Origin: Pelagomonas calceolata
Taxonomy: Eukaryota > Sar > Pelagophyceae > Pelagomonadales > Pelagomonadaceae
Direction: 5' to 3'
Length of the DNA stretch: 64,000 bases
Assembly: GCA_918797485.1 (NCBI GenBank)
Contig: CAKKNE010000003.1
Location: 4,216,001 to 4,280,000, forward strand
A program made the translations under genes and the position numbers. This document shows, piece by piece, positions 54,941 through 64,000 of the stretch; positions within the stretch are counted from its first letter, which is position 1; every line of letters begins with the position of its first letter. The notes under the pieces are model-generated. The model ran no database searches, had not been told where the DNA came from, and was given only the letters and a program-made list of their open reading frames with translations.

Positions 54941-55726
54941 ATGGCCTCCGTCACGACGAAGTCGGCCCGGAGCCTCACGGCCAAGAGCCCCAAACGAACA
55001 AAAGCCCAGGTCACGCTGACCACGCAAGCGACCGTAGGAGATTTGATCGACATCCCCGGCATGGACCTCGATGCCTTGGTGCAGGAGACGGCCGACCTCG
55101 CCGCCGACGACATCATGGAGGACATGGAGACGCAGAACGCGGGGTTAGCCCCGCCGAAAAGGAAAGTAGTATCTCCGCGCGCCGCGGACTTCGGGAAACG
55201 TTTTTTTGATGGGAGACCGCCTCGCGAATTAACGAGGATGGAGCTCCTCATGCGCGACACGCGCGCTCTCAGGGATGAACGGAGGATAGACCGGGAGATG
55301 GCGCGCAAGTTCTGGTGCGCGACGGCGACCGGCTACTTCCTGGGATTCCTGTCTTTATTAGTGATGGTGCCCGTGGCGCTGTGCTGGAACCTTGGCATGT
55401 TTTTATACGAGGCCCTGCGGCGGGAGAAGCCTCCTCCTGTCAAAAAGAGAGGTAAGGTCGCGCCGGCCCAAGACTGGCGCTACGAGCTCAAGGACGGCTT
55501 CCCGCAGCGCAAGAACGCGGCGTTATTTGATCTGACCCATAAAGCGAAGGACGACCCGCGGGCCAACTACAAGACGTACTCGGCGGGCGACCTGATCCGG
55601 GCGCGGCCGGCCGCTTCCCAGCCGTCCTATAGTGTCCCCGTGCGCCGCACGGAGCAGGACGACCTCTTGGAGTCGTTCGCGGCGGACCGCGCGAAGCAGC
55701 GGCGCGCGGGGCCGCCGCCCGGGTAA
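54941..55726 (+). CDS. Single-pass membrane protein, unknown
   Basis: 261 residues. The N-terminal ~120 residues are hydrophilic (TTQATVGDLIDIPGMDLDAL, RKVVSPRAADFGKRFFDGR). One long hydrophobic segment lies at ~128-155 (GYFLGFLSLLVMVPVALCWNLGMFL as two runs), possibly a hairpin. The basic C-terminal part has KAKDDPRANYKTYSAGDLIR. No family recognised. Confidence 0.65.
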   Translation: MASVTTKSARSLTAKSPKRTKAQVTLTTQATVGDLIDIPGMDLDALVQETADLAADDIMEDMETQNAGLAPPKRKVVSPRAADFGKRFFDGRPPRELTRMELLMRDTRALRDERRIDREMARKFWCATATGYFLGFLSLLVMVPVALCWNLGMFLYEALRREKPPPVKKRGKVAPAQDWRYELKDGFPQRKNAALFDLTHKAKDDPRANYKTYSAGDLIRARPAASQPSYSVPVRRTEQDDLLESFAADRAKQRRAGPPPG

Positions 55727-55770
55727 GCGGTTGTGTTGGTTTCGTCGCGGTGATCGCGGTGCGGTAGCGT

Positions 55771-55813
55771 CGATATGATTGTCACGGTGCTAGGATAGGA
55801 CTAGTGGGCGGAG
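55771..55813 (+). repeat. Fragment related to the 197-bp repeat
   Basis: CACGGTGCTAGGATAGG then ACTAGTGGGCGGAG matches the first ~35 bp of the 197-bp repeat with a 5-bp insertion (TAGGA). It lies 20 bp before CTAG box 14. Confidence 0.65.
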
Positions 55814-55832
55814 TTTGCGCTGCCATAAAACG

Positions 55833-55853
55833 CTAGCGGCCGTAAGACACTAG
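55833..55853 (-). promoter_or_regulatory. CTAG box 14
   Basis: GCTAGCGGCC then GTAAGACACTAGG, one base shorter. 127 bp before the DUF285 gene ATG. Confidence 0.65.
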
Positions 55854-55979
55854 GGCTCCGCAGCTTCTGTGGCGCTATTACGCAACGCCAGCCCGCGAGG
55901 CGCGCAGGGCAGCCCGCCCGCATCCGCCAGAGAGAAGCCACGGCGCTTTCGCAGCCCCGCAAGCTATTTCCGTCGTTTC

Positions 55980-57653
55980 ATGGCGCGCTCTGCCACCCGG
56001 TGCTTGGCCCGGCGCGCGCGCGTCGTCGGCGCGCTGCTGGCCTCCACGGCGAGCCTCGCCGCGGCCGGGCCGGCCAAGGCCTCTCGGCGCAAGCTCACGC
56101 GCTACGTCATGGACGACAGCACCATCAGAACGGCCGTCGCGGCTTGGTTTGCCGACCGCAGCGGCGCCGAGACGACATACGGCCACATTTCTACCTGGGC
56201 GACGGGCGGGGTGACGGACATGTCGTGGTTGTTTTGCGGGCGGCAGGATTGGATGGAAGGCGATTCGTGGTGGGACGACTGCGTCTCGGCGGCGTCCTTC
56301 AACGAGGACATCGGCGCGTGGGACACCTCTGGCGTCACGACGATGGAGTACATGTTCTACTACGCCTCGGCCTTTAACCAGGACATCGGTGGTTGGGCGG
56401 TCCACAGCGTCGAGAGCATGACCTTCATGTTCCTCTACGCCACGGCCTTCGACCAGGACCTCGGTGGTTGGGCGGTCGACAGCGTCACGGATATGAGCTC
56501 GATGTTCTATGGCGCTTCGTCCTTCGATCAGGACCTCGGCTGGTGCGTGAACGACGGCGTGGACCTGAACTGGGCGTTCTCCGAGACCCAGTGCGAGTCG
56601 ACGTCGTGCGGTGTCCTTCACACTGCTGCTCTAAGCTGTGGCGGCAAACCGATGGGCGACGCCACCATCCGGACGGCCGTCGACCTCTGGCTCTCGGACA
56701 GCGCCGCTGCCGAGGCGACGTACGGCCACATCTCGACGTGGGAGACATCGGGGGTGACGGACATGTCGTATTTGTTTTGCGGGGTGTCACCTGGTCTTGG
56801 ATGGAGTAATTGCAACACGGCCGCTGAGTCCTTCAACGAGGACATCGGCGCGTGGGACATCTCTGGCGTCACAACGATGGTCGCGATGTTCGGACACGCC
56901 TCGGCCTTCAACCAGGACATCAGTGGTTGGGCAGTCGACAGCGTCACGGATGTGAGCTCGATGTTCTTTAGCGCCCATGCCTTCGACCAGGACCTCGGCT
57001 GGTGCGTGGACGACGACGTGAGCCTGGGACTCCCAGGCGCGTTCTTCGAGACCCAGTGCGAGTCGACGTATTGTGGCGTGAAGTGGGAGACCAATACTGG
57101 CGACTGCGACGTCTCGCGCACGGGCAACGTCATGGTCAACTGGAAAATCAGATGGGCAGTCTCTGCGTGGCTTGCGGACGCGACGGCCGCCGAGGCGACG
57201 TACGGCCACATCTCGACGTGGGAGACATCAGGGGTGACGGACATGTCGTATTTGTTCGATGTTTATTACAACTCGGGCGCGGCGTCCTTTAATGAGGACA
57301 TCGGCGCGTGGGGCACCTCTAGCGTCACGACGATGCAGTACACGTTCTACGGCGCCGAAACCTTCAACCAGGACCTCGGTGGTTGGGCGGTCGACAGCGT
57401 CACGGATATGAGCGGGATGTTCTACGGCGCCTCGTCATTTAATCAGGACCTCGGCTGGTGCGTGGACGACGACGTCTACATCAACTTATTCACAACGTTC
57501 TCTGGCACCCAGTGCGAGTCGACGTCGTGCGGCGTCAAGCAAGTAGCCGGTGGCTGCGCGCCCTCGCCAGCGCCGACGAGCCCCGACCCCGTCGTCGACG
57601 CCGCCCGCCTCGCCGGCGCCAGCGCCGCGCTCCTCGCCCTCGCCCTAATATAA
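55980..57653 (+). CDS. Secreted DUF285 (BspA-like) repeat protein, possible GPI anchor
   Basis: 557 residues, intronless. Leader with RRARVVGALLASTASLAAAG. Three modules, each starting [15 protein letters not shown]-like, then [20 protein letters not shown], several [14 protein letters not shown]-type units, and closing FDQDLGWCV ... QCESTSCGV. It ends with SPAPTSPDP and a terminal hydrophobic tail (ARLAGASAALLALALI), the layout of a GPI signal. Closely related to blocks in 18076-22530 and 31160-31777. Role: cell surface, otherwise unknown. Confidence 0.85.
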   Translation: MARSATRCLARRARVVGALLASTASLAAAGPAKASRRKLTRYVMDDSTIRTAVAAWFADRSGAETTYGHISTWATGGVTDMSWLFCGRQDWMEGDSWWDDCVSAASFNEDIGAWDTSGVTTMEYMFYYASAFNQDIGGWAVHSVESMTFMFLYATAFDQDLGGWAVDSVTDMSSMFYGASSFDQDLGWCVNDGVDLNWAFSETQCESTSCGVLHTAALSCGGKPMGDATIRTAVDLWLSDSAAAEATYGHISTWETSGVTDMSYLFCGVSPGLGWSNCNTAAESFNEDIGAWDISGVTTMVAMFGHASAFNQDISGWAVDSVTDVSSMFFSAHAFDQDLGWCVDDDVSLGLPGAFFETQCESTYCGVKWETNTGDCDVSRTGNVMVNWKIRWAVSAWLADATAAEATYGHISTWETSGVTDMSYLFDVYYNSGAASFNEDIGAWGTSSVTTMQYTFYGAETFNQDLGGWAVDSVTDMSGMFYGASSFNQDLGWCVDDDVYINLFTTFSGTQCESTSCGVKQVAGGCAPSPAPTSPDPVVDAARLAGASAALLALALI

Positions 57654-57659
57654 CAAACA

Positions 57660-59581
57660 TCAGCTTACGCCCTCCCGCTCGTTCTCGGCCCAGTCGATCA
57701 CGAGGTGCCGCCCGTACAGGTGCGCCGCGCCCAAAGCGCGCCTAGCACTCGCCGCGTCTTGAGGCCTCTCAAACTCCACAAAGGCAAACCCGCGCGCCCG
57801 CCCGTCGTAGCGCTTCGGGACCCGCACGTTCTTGAGGGACCCGAAGGTGCCGAAGAGGTCGCGCACGTCGCCGGCCGACGCCGCAAAGGCGAGGTTGCGA
57901 ATAACGAGCTTCGACTGTTTCTTGGAAGACGAAGCCGCCTTCTTGGACACGCGGCTCGCCTCGATGACCAGCGTGCGGCCATTCAGATCCGTGAGACTCA
58001 GGGCCTTGGCCGCGTCCGTCGCACTACTAAATTCGACGAATCCAAACCCGCGGTTCGCGAAGCCCTCGTCCGCGGACCCGGGGAAGACCACCGATCTCAC
58101 CTTGCCTGCTGACGCAAAGTGCCGCTCCAGGTCCTGCGTGGACGTGGCGAACGACAAGCTTTTGACGAAAATAGTTCCCGTTTGCACTTCGTCGTCCGAA
58201 TCCTCATTCCGCGCAGGGGCCCAGCCCACGTAGAGCGGCGTGCCGTCGAAGGCCCTGTAGGCGAGCTTCTTGAGGGCCGTTCGCGCTTCGGTCGGCTGCT
58301 CGAACTCGACAATAGCACTGGTATGAGACGGCGCCAGCAACACATCTGTCACGACGCCAGACTGCGCGAATAGAGTACGGACATCCTGTACGGACGTCGA
58401 CGCGGGCAGGTTCTTCACCAATAAAGCGGTCCTTGATCGTGTGGCCGCGTCGAGGGCGTAGCCTTTTTGTGCGAAGTAGGTTCGGGCTTCGTTCTGCGCC
58501 GCGCTCTCGGCCAGCGTCGACGCGACGGCCGCATCACTACGAGTAGGGTCGAACAGTTGAGCCTTCGACGCGCCGGCGCGCTCTGCGGCCGCGTCCTTTG
58601 CCGATGAAGCTGATATAAATTCGCGCGATTGATCTTCGGTCGACGCTTTTTGCTTCCGCTCCTCAGCCCGCTTGTCGGCGAAGGTCCGTCTGATGGGCGC
58701 GTGGTCCGCCGGCCTCGCCTCCGCTCTCTGAGCCGTCAGAACCCGTCCCTCGAAGGCCGAACCGTGCAGACCCTCTACACATCTATCGGCATCAGACGGG
58801 AGGACGTAGGTCACGAACCCGAAGCCCTTCCGCTTTCTCGACTTCGCATCGATGGGCAGGTGGACTTCACTGACGGCGCCGTACCTCTCGCAGAGACTCT
58901 CGACGTTTTCTTCCGACGCGCCGTACGGGATGTTCGACAGGAAGACGCGCGCGTTGCCGTCGTCGTCGCCGTCCGACGCCTCTTCGGCCGGTGCCTCGTC
59001 GGCCTGCGTGGTGATAGCGTGAGCCGTTGACTCGCGGTCGTCGGGGCGCTCTCGGCCGAGCCACCGACACGACGCGGCGCGCGTACGAGGACACCGCCGC
59101 GTACCCCGTCCCGCTTCGACCGCAGGTACGCGAGGTCGTCCAAACCAGCATCAAAGGCCTCCTCGGACCGCTCTACCGGCTCGGGCTCCGCGGGCGCCTC
59201 TTGCTTGACCCCGGCCAGCTCGAGGAAGCGCTCGCGCTTCGTGGGGGCGAGGCGCTCCTTTGGAGGCGGAACTACTTTTTTGGCCTTTTTCTTTTTCGGC
59301 GGCTCGGTCGGTACGGGCGCCTTGCGCTTCGCCGCCGGCGCCACTCGCAATTTCGACGTCCGCCAGTAGGCGCCGTTCAGGGCCTTGGCCGCGCGCTGGG
59401 CGCTGTCCGCGTCCTTCAATCCCACGAACGCGAAGCCTCGCGACTTCTTTTTATCGGTCTTGCGCCGCGGGATCTGGACGTCCGTGACGCCGTATTCAGC
59501 AAAGTGCTTCCGCAGCGCCTGCTCGTCGCAGTGCGGCGGCAGGTCCTGGACGAAGAGGCGCGACGTGCCTTCAGTGGCCAT
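57660..59581 (-). CDS. MRD1: Five-RRM RNA-binding protein, RBM19/Mrd1-like
   Basis: Exons 59581-59105 and 59003-57660, 606 residues. RRM1 ~8-78 (RLFVQDLPPHC ... SRGFAFVGL). A Lys-rich linker follows (PPKKKKAKKV). RRM2 ~176-250 (ARVFLSNIPYGAS ... KGFGFVTYV). RRM3 ~325-395 (ALLVKNLPASTS, atypical RNP1). RRM4 ~405-480 (GTIFVKSLSFATS ... RGFGFVEFS). RRM5 ~500-580 (KLVIRNLAFAASAGDVRDLF ... ARGFAFVEFERPQDA). Order and the strong last RRM match Mrd1/RBM19, which organises the early pre-rRNA complex for 18S processing in the nucleolus. The intron joins RSKRDG to ADEAPAEEASDGDDDG. Confidence 0.87.
59004..59104 (-). other. Intron of the RBM19-like gene (101 bp)
   Basis: On the minus strand GTACGCGGCGG to CACCACGCAG, phase 0. 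It contains GCGAGTCAACGGCTCACGC, distantly like family C, but donor (GT) and exon start (GC) differ. Confidence 0.75.
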
Positions 59582-60099
59582 TTTGTCGATAGTCGAGTGC
59601 AGCGCCTTGGGGCGGACAGCGGTGGCCGCGCTTGGTCGGGAGCGCTGTGAAGTCGCCGGGAGCGCTGTGCTACGGGTCTCAGTGTTCTAAGCGAGCGTGG
59701 GCGGCACTGCGGAGGCTGCTGCGGATTGACGTTGCTAGCGTGCAGTAAGACACTAGTCGGGTATTTCAGACACGGACCGCGATTCGTCCGTGCACGCTCG
59801 CTGCGGGCCGTTCACACCTGTAAAGCACAGCGAAGACTGCCCACGGCACCTCCGAAGAGCGTGAGCACCGCGCGGCGAGGCTAGCGCAGCTCCCGCGGGG
59901 CCAGCGAAGTCAAAGGCCGTCAGGCGACGCCGTGCGCCGCGCGCCGCGCAAGCAGCCGGCAGCGCAGCGCTCTAGCCGCCGCGGCGTCCGCGCGCAGCCG
60001 CCGACGCAGCGAAGGGCCGCCGCGCCCGCGAAGGAACCAGCCGCGCGCGAGACGCGCCGGGCATAAGCGAAGGAGCCCGGCCGCACACGAAACGTAACG
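59582..60099. other. Divergent intergenic region, RBM19-like / PRP8
   Basis: 518 bp between two RNA-processing genes. Contains CTAG box 15. The 200 bp before PRP8 is very GC-rich with GCCGCGCGC runs. Confidence 0.5.
59736..59757 (-). promoter_or_regulatory. CTAG box 15
   Basis: GCTAGCGTGCA then GTAAGACACTAGT. 155 bp from the RBM19-like ATG and 343 bp from the PRP8 ATG. Confidence 0.65.

Positions 60100-64000
<3,901 letters not shown>

Overview
The window looks like nuclear DNA of a small stramenopile alga, most likely a pelagophyte (Aureococcus/Pelagomonas type). The reasons are high GC, tightly packed genes on both strands, signal-plus-transit plastid presequences, secreted DUF285 (BspA-like) repeat proteins with Pro-Thr linkers, and many introner elements (mobile elements that act as spliceosomal introns). 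The lineage is inferred from gene style and is not proven. I saw no rRNA, tRNA, CRISPR, retroelement or virus-like element.

Layout. 0-12.4 kb: rhodanese (partial), small protein, phosphofructokinase, Obg GTPase, two ankyrin genes (one a three-exon gene of about 1,550 codons), a sulfotransferase-like remnant and a coiled-coil gene. 12.4-27 kb: class IV-like deacetylase, plastid DUF4336 protein, coiled-coil gene, a 1,484-residue FG-GAP/DUF285 surface protein, NAA50, an MPV17-like gene 2 bp from an NDUFAF8-like gene, SAP30BP/HCNGP and an NAD(P)-binding plastid protein. 27-46 kb: a mosaic secreted protein with three introners, a Zn-ribbon-like protein, a multipass membrane protein, a UIM protein, a lipid-anchored HECT ligase, a fatty acyl-AMP ligase/ACP/membrane fusion, TSPO and a SAP-domain protein. 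46-64 kb: a RING-Tubby fusion, a 1.8 kb gene-free stretch with repeats and a hairpin, an ABC half-transporter, a double-PHD protein, a three-FN3 protein, a membrane protein, another DUF285 protein, an RBM19/Mrd1-like five-RRM protein and the 5' third of PRP8.

Two systems cut across the genes. First, about 25 introns can be placed by protein continuity, and most look introner-derived. One family has terminal inverted repeats CTGTGTGGAAATCAA, 8-bp target duplications, and a 5' splice site supplied by the duplicated host target. Two other families share an internal ACGCCATCGACGCGAC-like core. PRP8, the spliceosome's core protein, carries 11 of these introns in 3.9 kb, and five of them start with GC instead of GT. 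Second, a near-palindromic 21-25 bp box (GCTAGCG, a short spacer, then GTAAGACACTAGC) occurs 15 times, always between genes and mostly 80-260 bp upstream of a start codon, in either orientation. It is a candidate lineage-specific promoter element.

Gene functions are mixed (glycolysis, RNA processing, ubiquitin, plastid, cell surface) with no operon-like pathway. All splice sites were inferred from reading-frame and protein continuity without transcripts.
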